Shown: positions 46,665 to 59,509 of the stretch, one piece after another
Position numbering within the stretch: the first letter of the stretch is position 1
Layout: the number at the start of each line of letters is the position of its first letter
Assembly (NCBI GenBank): GCA_034440635.1
Contig: JAOTON010001607.1
Span: forward strand, 62,001 to 126,000
Direction of reading: 5' to 3'
DNA from: Lepas anatifera
Lineage: Eukaryota > Arthropoda > Thecostraca > Lepadidae
Length of the DNA stretch: 64,000 bases
Program-made: the position numbers and the translations under genes
The notes under the pieces: generated by a model
What the model was told of the DNA's origin: nothing
Database searches by the model: none
The model's input: the letters and a program-made list of their open reading frames with translations, nothing else

Positions 46665-47610
46665 TTCTTAACGCTTTTGCCCGGGCTCTTCCAAATATAA
46701 CACAAATTTACCGTATGGTGCTAAACATCATTTCCACTCGTACTCCAATTTTTGCACCATTATTATGTCTTTCTCCTTGCCTAAACTTCGAAATTTCTGC
46801 CCTAACCATTTCCCGAAAGTCACTATCTCACTCATGTCAACGATTGTTGTATTTCCACAGACCTGGGCCGCGCAATGTCCTTTTGCAAGTAAGAGACATA
46901 AGCACTGCACTATAGTCACTCAGAACCCCAGTGACGTTACTGATTTTCACATCGAAGTTATTTCGCATTGCTTCGGTGATAAAGATGTGATCGATTCGTG
47001 ACTGTAATGGTGGGTTCACTCGACGCCAGGTGAATTCACGCTTTTTGGGGTTCTGTTTCCTCCAAACGTCTACCATAAATAATTCTTCCAGTAGGTTTAG
47101 AAGTCTTTGGTTGGGCTCCGTTGTCCTATACTTGCCTATTTCAGTATCCAGTGGTCCAAGGTGTATATTGAGATCCCCTGCAATCGGTATGTTTTATCCA
47201 TTCAGAGAAATGCATGTTTCTCTAAGTTTGTCTAAGAAGGCAATTTTCCGATGCTGGACATCGATTGCGGGAGCGTGCGCACCTACTAAGCTTATTTTCA
47301 CTCTATTTATTAGTAAACTAATTGTGACAATCCTACCACCGTTGTCATTGGGACTTTCTTTCACCTCACCATTGAAGTTACGTGGTAGCATGATAGCTGT
47401 TCCGGCTTGATGCAACCATCCATGACTAAAAAATATTTGGGACCCCCATTCTGCTTCCCAAACATCCTCGTCCTTTGTACTTGAATGCGTTTCTTGCATA
47501 ATGATGATGTGGCCTGGGTACATTACATGGAATTTCTGAAAAACTGCTCTTCTCTTAATTCTATCGCGTAATCCCCTTACGTTCTGCGTAATTAGGCTAA
47601 TCATTTACAC
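46665..47610 (-). pseudogene. LINE ORF2 endonuclease
   Basis: 47604-47194 starts at an ATG with SLITQNVRGLRDRIKRRAVF and contains IIIMQETHSS (catalytic QETH), GTAIMLPRNF and LVGAHAPA. A frame change near 47195 is followed by IAGDLNIHLGPLD and, at 47076-46837, by MVDVWRKQNPKKREFTW, QSRIDHIFI and LSDYSAVLMSL, where the usual SDH is SDY. The tail (FREMVRAEISKFRQG) is lost at about 46665, next to the satellite. It is close kin to the copy at 13936. Confidence 0.88.
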
Positions 47611-49360
47611 GCTGACTGTTTTTTGGAAACCATCGGAAGGTGCAACCGGCATTCAAAATTATCTATACGTAACGTTGGATGTGTTTTGAAGATGCATAAG
47701 CACGCTAAAACTTTGAATAACTTGGCACGACACTAACTGACATCGACATATTGCTTCAAAATTGATGACCTGAGTACAACGTTTGAACCTATACAATACC
47801 CTAACCCCCGAACCCAACCCCCAACCTCATCCCCACCCTATGCGCCATGCCGTGCCGCGACAAGTCCGCCAGGCTGCTGAGAGGAGCGGGGCCTCTCTCG
47901 GCAACTGAGTGATATGAAACACCCTAGCGCTTACGCCCACACACCGAAGTGGTTACCAGCACAGGACGATAAGGTAAATAATATTGCTGCTTACGTACTG
48001 AAACGAAAACACAACGGCCACACGGACACGCCTTACATGGTCTTCGACTGCTCAGGATGGGTCGCCAGGGACGTCCGGGTCCCGCCGTTACCGCCTTCCA
48101 GAAGCTAGTCCAACTGTGCCAGGATCCAGCATTTATTATGTCCAGATTTTTCCGCAGAATTAGTTCTGTCTGACAGACGGCTGGACCCGAACGCCCCGAG
48201 CACCGCCTGAGTACCTGCGCACGTCACCATTCGATCAGTCCCCAGCGCGAGCAAAATACTTAGTCATTCTGACCTAGACCGTTAGGAACGAGGTGCCATC
48301 TGGCGAAGAGCTTTTGAAGCACTAGTTACTTATGTGAGCAACCACAGGCGCCACCTGCTAGCACAGCACAATGTTGAGCAGCCCACGGCAGAGTAAATGG
48401 ATGTGCATATAACTATTTGACTCTTCACCAATGAATACAGACACCCACTCACAACATGCAGCAGGTGGCACACTCGAAAAGTTACATCTAAATTTCGACA
48501 AAATTACGGTACCTATATGATGCCCTCCGCGGAATTCTTATATTCTCAGTCAATACTACCTCTGAGGACAAAACTTACGGTGGGATCGGCATATACAAGA
48601 GTAAATGAACCCGAAACTACCCACGATTTCTTCCTCGGTTGAGACAGGGACATCGAGATCATTCCCCTAATTATTCATCCCAAGTAATCCCTTGTATCAA
48701 TTCGACGCCACCTACTTCCGCAGAGCAAGCTAAAAGCTTTCAAATACGCAGATCTGTCTGCAGTGGCCGTGTCAATCACCGACAGGCAAATTGGCGGCTA
48801 AGTTAGGGGAGCATATGACTTACGTATATGATTATCAGCAAGAATCAGTGATCTCGGGAAGCCTCCCAGAGCTGCAAAGCCCCAGACTCACCTGGCACAC
48901 CGACCACTAGTTTGCATCCCTGCGGGCACATATCGGCACAACAACAACAAGGACCAGCAGAAAAGCACCAGCACTCTGTGTTAGTCTCTTCGCATACACT
49001 GAGGATAACACTCGAATGCAGGTACGTTTCTCTTGAGACAGAAGAGGCTGTACCGGTTACGGAGGACAAACCACACCAGCTGATTTGCTAGGATTTCTCC
49101 ATTCACTACAAGGATAAATTTTCCAAACTCTATTTTAAATAATATATATCATCACTGATAATCCTAAAAAAGGAGCTATTCAAAAAGCATTTGTCCATAA
49201 GCAAATGTCAGAAGCCGAAACATCGACGCAGCCACCGCCACAAGCAATACGACTAGAAAAAGACCCAAATAATTTGAGACAAAAAGAATGTAATTCTTTG
49301 CTTGGGAAAACCTACATTATGTGCCTGGTTTATTGACTTCTCTGCAGGGCATTTTTTAAG
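47611..49360. other. No recognisable gene; one cysteine-rich open segment
   Basis: Contains C-rich words (CCCCCGAACCCAACCCCCAA near 47805). A minus-strand open segment at about 48880-49069 reads CEETNTECWCFSAGPCCCC then ADMCPQGCKLVVG, nine cysteines in 29 residues, followed by a GTGAGT donor-like word. It may be an exon or chance. Confidence 0.35.
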
Positions 49361-50483
49361 GAAAAATCAGTGGGGGGGGCATTTCTTGTGCTGGCAATTA
49401 TAGTGTCTTTAGGGGATCAAGACCCCATTTGGAGGCGGGGGAATACAACTTAGAGGCGTCAGTGTTAAAAATTCCCAATTTTTGTTTTCTTCCATCTTCT
49501 AAAGATTATAGATGCTGCCCAGGGCTGCCAGTTCTTTCGGCGGAGAAAGGCCAAACGGAGTTATAAAAACGTCAAAAAGGGGTCATTTTTCACAAAATGG
49601 CCAAATAAATACCACAAAACCCAGATTTGAGGCTAAAACGACCAGAAAAGCTACCTGTATCACCGTTTAAAACTAATTGTTGACGGTTTGATACTGACTT
49701 GACGCAGTATTTTTTTAGTACACTACCCATTTAATAGGAAGCCAGGAGTGCCCTTCCAATACAGCGTGGCCATCAAATGATTTTATCCACAGAACCAGAA
49801 AATGCTTTAGCATCATCAATTATCTTGGTCTCACCACTCCCCGTTAACATTTAATATTTTTCATGTTTTTCCAACTGTGAATTTTTGCTCTCGAATAGTG
49901 GTGGATCTAGGATTTTGATAATTGGGGAGGGTGGAGCCTCAGAGGATGCACTTTGCTGCCAACTTTTCACCCAAAGGGCGCCTATAGTATCGCATGACTC
50001 GCATCCGGTGTTTGGTGGCCGTCATTTTTTGGATCGTATTTTTTACAAAGTTCTGCCCCTCCCCTCTCACCACCATACTAGTTTTTTCTGCTGTTCTTTT
50101 TCTTTTTTCGGTGTCAGAGCATCTTTTCAAGAGCAGAGAAGGCCAAAAGAAGGCATATTTATACAAGGGACAAACCAAAAATAGCCTAGATGCCAGCTAC
50201 TAGAAAAAGGGCCAAAAAAGGCCAGATTCCAAGAAGTACCAACAGGAGAAATTGCGTGGCCAAACACGCAAAAAAAAAAAATGAGATATTTGACCGATAA
50301 ACTATTTTCTTATTTTTCTTAATGAGTGTGGCAAGGTAAGTAAATTCCTAAAATATCAAACGCAAGTGGTTTATAGTCTAAATTCAGACAAGCTTTTACT
50401 TGCATACATACCTAATATGATGTGTGGATGCTGCTGTCAAAATCATCTTGGGAATGTCGTGCAAAAACTAGTTAATAATTTTT
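49361..50483. other. Non-coding; GGATCTAGGATTTTG fragment
   Basis: A piece of the GTGGTGGATCTAGGATTTTG family (about 49899-50010) matches the 15062-15200 fragment, including CCTCAGAGG(A/G)(T/C)GCACTTTGC. The rest has no visible feature apart from an A run near 50270. Confidence 0.5.
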
Positions 50484-50568
50484 GGGGCTTATCGACGCAC
50501 CATCTGTCAGGGTCATATGGCGTCTCTAACTCTTTCCCTGTTGGAAATGTTTATCGGGAGCCAGTTTG
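50484..50568 (-). mobile_element. 5'-truncated SINE copy
   Basis: GGGGCTTATCGACGCACCA to GGGAGCCAG matches the 3' half of the 9.3-kb SINE with several changes. The tRNA head is missing. Confidence 0.82.
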
Positions 50569-51524
50569 ATGATTCTGACGAAAGGGGTGTGGCCGAATAT
50601 ATGATTTATCCCAATTTTCAACATCAATGAATCGATGAGAAAGATCAAGTAACAACTTATCAACTTTACAGAAAAAGAATGAGAGCAGTAATCTCACTAT
50701 ACACTGAAAGAAGTACGCCAGAAATTACATTTTTTCTACAGTGCCAAAATCCACTCTTCATTCCGTGAATATTTTAAACCCGATATTTTTAGATTGAGAA
50801 GCGTAAAATGCCATGAAACAGGAATAATAAAACCCCTTCCCGTGGGTGATGAAAATATCAACTACCAAAAAGTACGCCATTTTTAGGATTATTTTTACAG
50901 AGCCAAAATCAACTCCTCTTTCCAGCATTTTTGCACAACCCATTTTACACCAATGTAATGCAAAAATGCATGTGTTTTGAGGGGAATATCATTAAACCAC
51001 TGGAGTAAAAAGATTGTCAGCTAAACCGGAACAGTGTAAACTGGAAGTGAGGGAGTAAAAATATATTAAAATGTGAAATTCCTGGCGTAGAAAAATATTT
51101 GCAAGGTGCAAAATGAACCCGCGTTCAATATTACATTGCTGCTGAAAAGAAACACTGATTAAAAAACGACCCAGTTTATTCTCATCCAGCGTTTGAGGTC
51201 AGTTTACTCTGATTAGGCTGTTAAATATACACTCTAAAAACATACACTGCAACGGAGAGCTTTAATTATTTGTTTTCATAATTACTTCTAATAATCGAAA
51301 TAGTTACCTTTAATTTGCACTCTAATCTAGAACAATATTTGAATCAGACTTCAATCACTACAATAATTTAGTTCCTCTTTTCACATACATCACTAGGTTT
51401 ATGTTTTTTGTCTAAGACCTCCTCGTTTTACACTTCTCAACTTTTCCTCTTTCATATCCGCTTACCACTGCATCATTTCCACTCATTACCGCGGATCACC
51501 TCTTTGAGGCACTGCACAACTTTC
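50569..51524. other. No recognisable gene
   Basis: AT-rich. Two related blocks (AAGTACGCCA, TTTACAGTGCCAAAATC-like) recur at about 50710-50760 and 50870-50925. Nothing else is identified. Confidence 0.45.
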
Positions 51525-52110
51525 TTAATACGCGCAATGGAGGGGGTCTCGGAGGCCAGCCCCCACCTATTTTTCCGAGGTGGCCGGAGAACCGTTCATG
51601 GCCAAAAACGATAACTTTACCTAGCTGATGGCTTCTGTGACTTGTTACTAAATCTGATTTAAACAATGATCACCCACCATTGGTTAGCTTATACCCTGAG
51701 GAGCATCCAGTGAAAAATTATAATATTTTTTTTAATTTTAAATTTAAAGAGGTCACAAGGTCACAAGGTCAAAACCTGACCTGAAGGAATTTTTTATTTT
51801 TTCTTATATGAACCGATGTAGGTATCTTTTATCCAGCGATATCCATACAAATTAATTTAGATCAGCCACTTCTAAGAGATGAAATTATTTCTGATTCAAT
51901 GTTTGAGTTAGCTTTGAAACCTTCATGACCTCTATCTGGTGACCTCTTTGAACTTTTGACCTGAAAATAGGCCCAATTGTTCTTTTGTATAGAGGGCCTT
52001 GAGTAAAAGTTTGGTGGAAATCTGAGAAGTGGGTCATGTTGGACTTTTTCGTGCCTGGACGATTTGTCCTGGAATGACTCATCTATATCCCGAGAGTGGC
52101 TAACAAAAGC
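51525..52110 (+). mobile_element. TTAA family C element (C3), left end clear
   Basis: TTAA then TACGCGCAATGGAGGGGG, a GGGGGTCTCGGAGG word, the CCACCT-ATTTTTCCG-AGGTGG stem and GGCCAAAAACG match C1. Scattered AGGTCA/TGACCT words follow. The right end is not defined. Confidence 0.6.
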
Positions 52111-53079
52111 ATCGCTACGGGGGGTGGGGGGAGGGTTGAAATCCCTTTACTGTTCGGAAAAGGGCACATTCGATATCTGTGCTGTAATACTATTGTATAT
52201 GCTTAATTCGGAGTGAAAATATAGGTTATCACTACCTCACCACTGTGGATCCGGGCTCTTGTAGAAAATCCTTGACGCCCTGGACGCCGGACAAAGATAG
52301 GTATATAAACGATTCATATCAGGCCCATTGAGGCAATGCAAAAGCTTTTTGCTATTTGTTGCACTTAGCTAGAATGATTTAATCTTCGTTTCTTCTCCAC
52401 GACTAGACTAACCTCCACGCGTCGTGATCAACACTCTGGAATGCAGAACTGCAACGCGGTGGTTCAAGCTCAGAACTGTAGCGAGAACAAAATGGCACGG
52501 TTCCACCCACGTGTTAGTTGTAGTAAAAAAATACCTTCTTATATCACAGAAACACACTCAAATAAAAATCAGAGGAATGGAAACATTACTTTAGCGTAGT
52601 TAAATTAGCAAATGTCTCGTTTTAATCTATTGGCAGAATTTTTCACCACAGGAGAGTAAGACTATTCTTGAGGCAGTTTGCGAGTTCCATAGAAATACTT
52701 TGCAGAATGCGTGTACTTATGAATACCCCCTTTGCATTATCAGCACGAATGGAACTGTCCCGTGCTAAAATAGCACAGAGATTAAATTACCACACGATTG
52801 TAATGTTACACTTCTAATTCTGAAATTAAGCCAGTTGCCAGAATAGATTTACTAAGAATTCTAGACAAATGCTTAAAAATTGAGTCCTTTAAGGACTAGA
52901 CAGATTGAAATTCTACGCTCGAGGTGTTGTTTTTTCAGCGTAGAGTTTACGTATGCTCCCACCAAAATAATAAATAAATAGGCTGAGCACTTCCCACCGC
53001 CACACCAGCAACCAGTTTGACGCGCTTTGCCTACACCGTGCCCCGCCTAATCCACGAACGAGCGCCGACAACTCACCAC
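52111..53079. other. No recognisable gene
   Basis: AT-rich unique-looking DNA. Confidence 0.45.
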
Positions 53080-53706
53080 TCAATCAATCAATCAATCAAT
53101 TTTTATTTCATTTTCCATATAGACAGGTGAAGAGAAGCAAAGGACATGAACAGCAGATAAGAAACATGAGAGAGGCAAGCAATAGTCATACAGTACAGCA
53201 CAAGGTGAGTATGTTGTGATATTAGTATGTTATGAGATTAGGACAAATAATAATGCTGGTCAGTAGAAATAACACAAAAACAAAGCAGAAAAAAACAAAA
53301 AAGAGAAGCAATACAAAATAAAATGAGTAGACAGATCATCCAAAACGTGCCTAACAAAACAAATAAAATGACGGAAAAAACTAACCAATTATAATTATAT
53401 GTTTGATTGAAGTTAAAGTTGTGGGCCCACATATGTTCTTCACGTTAGTCACAAACGAAGGAAAAGAAAACACCCAGGTTCACACACATTGTGCCGGATA
53501 AGAACAGATTATTGTGGCAATTAATGAAGCAAAAACAAATTAATGAAGCAAAGACAAAGCAACGAGCATGAATCCAACAGCGCAAAAGCAGGACGCAGAA
53601 CATAACCAGGCGAAATGAGAGCAGAGATAACACTAAGTGCGCAAAAAGCAAACGAAAACGGATAAACAAAAGTTGAGTTAAATGGAACAGCACAAGAGCA
53701 GCGAGA
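53080..53706 (-). repeat. (CAAT)n tract and adjoining purine-rich DNA
   Basis: Five CAAT units at 53080-53100, then TTTTTATTTCATTTTCC and 600 bp of purine-rich sequence. The layout suits a minus-strand retroelement 3' end with ATTG repeats, but no protein domain is visible. Confidence 0.4.
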
Positions 53707-53800
53707 AAAAGCGAGCATCGTCATCATCATCATAGTTGGAGTTTAGGGGCGCGCCGACATCATAGGTCATATGGCGCCCATGAGAGCATCATGCAATCCC
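53707..53800 (-). mobile_element. SINE-like 3' tail, different head
   Basis: On the minus strand GGCGCCATATGACC, CGGCGCGCCCC and a (ATG)n tail follow the same order as the 3' end of the SINE at 61.4 kb (GACGCCATATGACC, GTGCGTCGATAAGCCCC, (ATC)n). No tRNA boxes upstream. Confidence 0.45.
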
Positions 53801-54153
53801 ACGGTTCTGGCTGGGAAGTGGGCTTCTGGACGGAAATGGAACACGATGTTCGATTGGTTGTAGTCTATCTCTAGCGTTAGGATTAGTTGGGGCTGCTTTG
53901 CCAGGATTTCCCGTAACTACGCACTTTGTTTCGTTTTTGCACGATGGAGTAGATAGCTACTGGTGGAAATATGTTGACACAATTTTGGACTGTCAATTTG
54001 GGACGAGCAATAGAACAAAGTCATTATTATTAGGCGGTGTCTTCTTGTTTTCGTTAGGCGAGTTTGCGTTTGTTCAATTTTAAGGCATATCTTGTCTATC
54101 AAAAGCCGTTTCACTGGGGGGGAAATTTCCGAGCACTGGGGGCATTTCGGCCG

Positions 54154-54178
54154 ACTGGGGGGGCAAATGCCCCCCAGT
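54154..54178. repeat. G-run/C-run hairpin
   Basis: ACTGGGGGGGCA and TGCCCCCCAGT form a stem with a two-base loop, followed by TTAAC. It resembles the end hairpins of the TTAA elements, but no partner end is seen. Confidence 0.5.
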
Positions 54179-54185
54179 TAACATG

Positions 54186-55354
54186 TTAAAAAATGGCCTG
54201 CTTCTCTGGGACGTCGCCACCTCGGTTCGATGAGCGTCGGCCCCGCGTCGGCCGATCCAACAGCTGGAGGGTGAACGGGCGCACCCCGGGACGGAAACGA
54301 CGCGGCCTCCAGCCCTGGAGCTCCACGCATTGTCTCCATCCGCGCCGCCTCTGACTCAAGGCGACCGGGCGAGTGCGGTAGTCGACCACCCTGACGCGCG
54401 TCGGATCCGGCAGCAGGAACACCTCGTCCGTCGCGTTGGGGGCCTCCCTCCGTCTCTCTGGCAGGGGTGGCAACGAGCCACCGAGCAGCTGCAGAAGGTG
54501 GGTTTCATCCCGAACTCGGATGTTGGTGCCCTTAGGAGTTGTGCGGCAGATCACCTGTCCATGCCGGCTGAAAACTGCAGCTATCTTCCCTCCGTTTTCT
54601 CGGCGACGGGCAGCGAGAAGTGTCGGGAACATGTGTTGCATCTCAGGAGCCAAAAATTCTGAGACAGACAATGGAGCCAGCTGTCCATGACCAGTTCTGC
54701 CACTTCCACTGCGACCGCTTCGGCCTCCGTTAGCATTTTTTGTGAGAAAAGTTCGAAGCGACGCTCGTAAATGGTGTCGCGGACTGGGCGCCGAACAAAT
54801 TTAACTATCACTTTCCTGTCGTCCTGGAGCCTGTGATTGGCTTGCACGTCTTCACTTCTCAAATTGAGGCCTTCGAAGTGATGATTGAGGACTTTTACTG
54901 ATTTCTCAACGACGTCTTCACCATTCACGCGCGTGCCAAAGTCGCCGCAGGTGAAAGTCAGAGACGAAAGGCGGCGGTTGGCGTCCATCGCTTCCACTCG
55001 CTCCCTCAGATCCAGGTTCTGCACTTTTTGGGCCGCTAGTTCGTCACTGAGTTTTTGTATTTTTATATATTTCTCCATCTTTTCGGTTTCCAACACCTCC
55101 AAACGGCGTTCACAATGAGCGAATTTTGTCTCGAGTACCACTATCACCCGGTTGTTCCCTGCTTCTATAAGTCTCTGTATTGCCTGGAGTGTCACGGGGC
55201 TATCATTCGCCACAGACTCACCTCGGTTTTCTTTCTGACGGGGTGATTTGGTTCCTCCATTTTGATTTTTGGCCCTCTTACGTTCAAGCCTCCGGACCAT
55301 TTCCGTAACTGAGAGCTGGGCAATTCCAGCACCAATCGACCAGGCAAAAGGCAA
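54186..55354 (-). pseudogene. LINE ORF1, one frameshift
   Basis: From 55354 to about 54670: basic stretch (RRLERKRAKNQ), a coiled coil (KIQKLSDELAAQKVQNLDLR), RRM-like core (NHRLQDDRKVIVKFVRRPVR, DTIYERRFEL). The frame shifts near 54650; 54671-54186 continues with AARRRENGGKIAAVFSRHGQ and an arginine/proline-rich tail. Same protein class as 16762-18085, but a different family. ORF2 does not follow; downstream is unrelated repeat. Confidence 0.82.
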
Positions 55355-55775
55355 ATCTACACGATACCTCTTCGATTTTCTTTAAAATGTCTTTATAGGG
55401 TTCTCATGGGCCCTAAGGCCGAATCTGAGACTTTTAGCTCGATCGGAGTAAAACTTTAAGAGTTATTGCCTCAGGCATTTTTTGAAAATCTGTTTACAGT
55501 GCATATTTTAGGTGACCATAACACCCACAGAAACTGATGAACTATGCATTAAAGATACATTTTCCTGTCTGAAATGAGCCGTAAAACTCGAATCTGAAGT
55601 CCGTTTGACCCTAAGTCACTTGTAATAAATTATGATTTGACCTTGATCTAAGGTCATGTCCAAAATTTGCTGGTACACTTTTTGTTCAAAATGGAATGTT
55701 CCAAATTGAAGATTGAACTTTCCTCCTTGCAATGCAATAGGTTAGGACATCCGTTTTTTATATCTTCTTGTGTTT
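55355..55775. other. No recognisable gene
   Basis: AT-rich with a few TGACC words. Confidence 0.45.
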
Positions 55776-56700
55776 TTAACACGCACAGTGGAGGGTGGTC
55801 TGGCATCAACACGCAATGAAGGGGTCCCGAAATGCCTCCCCTGCGAGTGGGTTAGGAAAATGCGTCTTTCGGAGTTTATGAGGGCTGTATAATTTTTATT
55901 TGAGCTAAATTGTATGAACCTAGACCAGTATCTTCCAAGGCCAAATCAGGTCAAAGAGGTCAAATGTAGGCCGCGCCGGACACTTTTAGCGAAATGCTGT
56001 GATTGCGCGAAACAAAGTCGCGAACGCACTTTGAGCGGGAATATGTCATTAAGGGAAAATATAGATTGTTATCTGGAATATTTAGATCAATGTCGATCAA
56101 GATAATTGACCAATGATGCCACAACGGGAGATATTTCCATAGAGCAGCATTTTGCGCGATGCATGTATAATTTTCTGAGAAGTCACCGATGACTACGGCT
56201 TCCCCCTTTGGTGCGTTTTCCCTCATACATACGCTGAAGCTTGCAAAGAAACAACTAATAGACGGGCAATGAGTTTGACCTTGACCCACGGTCTTTGACC
56301 TGTCCTGGAACGTAGCATTCAGTGACCTCAGCTGTAACGTCAAAACATCATACACGTATTGCCAGGGAACTTGATGTGACCACAAGCTCTGGGATCAATA
56401 ATTGCGATCATGTTTATATGGCCTTGGTCTGTGACCTATGATCTACTGAAGTGACTTTAACATACAACCCTGATAATATTACGTTTTCATGGTACAACTG
56501 GTTGTGCAATGCATTTGAACTGGTGCGACCGCAGGTTATGGCTATTTAGAAATATACCTCGGATTTTTTAAGCCTATAGGTCAGTCAGTGCGTGACCATC
56601 GTGGACCGATTTTCGAAGTTCTCTCCTGAAGTAACCCGCTCATCGATGTTATTTTTCTGCCATGAAGGGTTTTCCAGCCACCTCGGGCAATTATGCTTAA
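55776..56700 (-). mobile_element. TTAA family C element (C5), decayed, with captured exon piece
   Basis: Left end TTAACACGCACAGTGGAGGG corresponds to C2's left end. The right part (about 56510-56690: GAACTGGTGCGACCGC, GACCGATTTTC, GGTTTTCCAGCCACCT) matches C4 and C1 in the same orientation. The right TTAA is not seen. It encloses an 84-bp segment identical to part of the transposase-like gene. Confidence 0.55.
56142..56225 (-). pseudogene. 84-bp copy of the transposase-like gene
   Basis: Identical base for base to 59990-60073. Minus-strand reading gives ENAPKGEAVVIGDFSENYTC and on to AQNAA, including the first putative catalytic Asp. Sequence similarity stops sharply at both edges. Confidence 0.92.
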
Positions 56701-57141
56701 ACCCTGTCCGGCTGCGTGTCAATGCTCATCACAGTGCTTTAAAGGATGACAATAACTCGGCGCTGGGGCTTTGACAGTATATTGGACATGTAGTGGGATG
56801 GAATGGTGATACAATAGGAACAGTGCTCAGAAGTCTGATGAAAGCCAAAAAAAACAATTTTGGGTTTCCTCGTTCATGTATAGAACTTGCCTATCGCGTC
56901 AATTTAAATATACGTTTTTGTTTGCATCAGACCTAAGCAAGCATTTCCCACTAGCGAGTTAGAACAATATCAATACTACCTCTTTGACGATATATTTGCT
57001 CGATTTTACTCTCCTTGAAGCTAAAGAAAGCAAGCATTTGTCAGCGCATGTAAAAATATGCACACCGGACACCGGTTTGCAACAATGCACCGAACTACGG
57101 GAGCTGGCGCCTCCATGAGCTGCCTGTGTGCTGCACTGACC
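56701..57141. other. No recognisable gene
   Basis: Nothing visible. Confidence 0.45.
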
Positions 57142-57534
57142 TTACGCTGTCGCAGTGGGAACCTCTGTTCCGTCGATGTCTTCAGAGAGCTCTCGCACCT
57201 GCATGGTGTTCAGGTTTACGGGTGTGAAGCGATGAAACCGTTGGGTGCCCTTGATCTTCAACGCCGAGCTGTACCACTGTTTCAGTCGTTTTGACATTTC
57301 AAAGACCTCCTCTCTTCTGACAAACTCGAAATGGATTGTGGTGGCGAAGTCTTGCGTCAGAAAAGAGAACATCGATAGAGGATCCAAGATCTGATCCTTT
57401 TCTTCTCTCCGTAAGCTTTCCTGGACTGTTCTTTTCTTCACTGTGCCGCCAACCCACAGTGTTCTAAGAGAGGCCAAAATGGAGACATTATTCGAATTTC
57501 TGACTATTTTTAAAACCGATCTTGATGTTTGCAA
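57142..57534 (-). pseudogene. Transposase-like gene, probable C-terminal piece
   Basis: Open on the minus strand. The last 60 residues (EEVFEMSKRLKQWYSSALKI, GTQRFHRFTPVNL) fit the end of the uncharacterised animal family described for 59510-61105, in which a helix is followed by a GT(R/Q)xxHxFxP strand. It is on the same strand and about 2 kb downstream. Assignment rests on recall of the family, without a search. Confidence 0.5.
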
Positions 57535-58839
57535 CTAGTAGCAAAATGGCCAGAGTGTCAAAAAATGGCAAACAAAAAATTTAAGGCCTGTGAAGTTGAC
57601 GCGACAAGGCATCAAACTGCTGTCTTTGAATCTCTCGCCACATAACACGGCAAAGGCCAAGAGCAAGGCTCATTTTCGATGTTTTTTTGCACGCTAAGAG
57701 AACGTACAAGATGATACAAACCAGGGTTGATTAGAAAGCTTAAGGCATGAAAAAAGGCGATTTTGCAAACAGTTTTCTCCAGTGATCGCTGCAATTAAAT
57801 TTGGAGAGCAAAATGTGTGCCATATACATTTCACATACATTTTGAGATTATGTCAATTATCGATAAGCATACAAAAAATTGCGTCGCCTGCCCCACCCTA
57901 GGACCACTTTAAAACTATGGCAGGATGTTTCGTCTACCTGTCCTGCAAGTTTCAGCTGCGTCACGCTGCGGCAGTGGTGATGGCGACATTTTATACAAGG
58001 GCATGTCGCGCGCGCTGTCGGTCGGGGGCGGCGGCCGTCGGCGAGATATGCATGGAGGCTTGAAGGGAGGTGGGCCGGGGCACCGCGAAAGTTCAGTGCA
58101 TTGGTTACAATGAGTTAAATAAGCACTTTTTGTTGACATTGCTTGTCGACTGGATTTTGTAACCTACTGTCGTTGACGTCTTCACTGAATGATTGTGAAA
58201 AAGTGCAATGGTTACAGTATGGGAAAATCAAGCTTCCAATTGATGTCTCAGTACACTAGCATACCCAGTAACCATTCGTAGAATCGCAGCTAGTATTTGC
58301 ACAGGACATTTTCAGACCGCACGATGGGGTCAGAACCGAGATACATAAATTAACTCTTCCTCGTTTGCGAAGTTCACTTCAAATAGCATCAGGGAATAGA
58401 GTCTCACAGCACGCACACGCACCTATTGCATGTTCTTTTATCGTCACTTGAGTTTCTAACTGGATGCTGTAAACATGGAGGTGCGAATAAGTGTAGAAAC
58501 GCAGGTAAACCTGCTTACAGCTGATACAGCATTTGGACATGGGAATTTCATTGATAAGCGAACGCGCAGCTCACTGATATTTACCAAGTAAGTACACACA
58601 GGGTGACATAAAACGTGAGGCAGGTTCGTAGGAAAATAGTTCTGTGTGATCGACGCAACGCCAATTCGTAAAAAATACTGTTCGGTTATAGACCAAGACT
58701 AGGTTTCATATCTATTCAGCAGGAATCTGATACCATTGTGCTGGTGTATGAACAAACATATCACCGTTGAATGTGATCAATTTCGTCTTCATGGTTGCAT
58801 GCAGTAGCGCACCCAAGGGAAGGGGGTGATTGTATACAA
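57535..58839. other. No recognisable gene
   Basis: Mixed composition, GC-rich at 57950-58090. No domain or repeat end is identified. Confidence 0.45.
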
Positions 58840-59343
58840 TATTACCAGAACTATAGCAACCTTTGGGTAGGAAATGAGGGTTTGACCTTGAAGAACTTTG
58901 ACCTTGACCTGTGACCTTGGCCTTGATTAGCCCCAACTATAGTCATGGCATAACATACGCCATACTGAGCACTGCCACTGAGTAATGCCTGACCGGAATA
59001 CTGCGGTCAATGACTTTGACATGAGACCTTTGACCTTGACGTTGACCTTATGGGTTAATATTGACATATAACCTGATTATTTGACGTTATGACGTCATCA
59101 CTCGGTCTACAGTGCAGAAGAACTGGTGCGACAGCCCGAGAGCGACGGTCTCAAAATATAGGTCTGGCTGTGAAGGCCTATAAGTAAAAATTATTGACCG
59201 ATTTTCAAAATTTCTTTATCAATCGACACCCTCATGAATGCTCTCAAATGTGGCGAGTAGCGTTTTCCGGTGGCGAACAGTTCTCTGGCTACTTTGGAAA
59301 ATAGGTGGGGGCACTTTATTGCCCCCTCCACTGCGTGTGTTAA
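58840..59343 (-). mobile_element. TTAA family C element (C4), truncated
   Basis: Right end at TTAA 59340-59343 with GTGTGCGTGTG-like TIR decay and hairpin GGGGGCA-CTTTAT-TGCCCCC at about 59307-59327. Body matches C2 (ACTATAGCAA, TGACGTCATCAC, GACCGATTTTC). The left end is missing. Confidence 0.7.
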
Positions 59344-59509
59344 GCAAGGGCTATATAACGTCTTCAATGTCAAGAATATTGCGCGTGTGCACTTAAAGTC
59401 ACTGGAAATTAACTAGTAGATCCATGCAAAGCCCCCTTATTTTCATGTACATATAGTTATTTTTGCTACTGACCTAGAGTCAAATACCTGACAGCCATGC
59501 CCGCTGTGG

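Noticed and set aside
47780..47850. Telomere-like C-rich repeat
   Set aside because: The CCCCAAC-type words are irregular and not a fixed telomere unit.
53445..53733. Hydrophobic minus-strand open frames (membrane protein)
   Set aside because: They arise from purine-rich low-complexity plus-strand DNA; both phases are open and neither has a coherent protein pattern.
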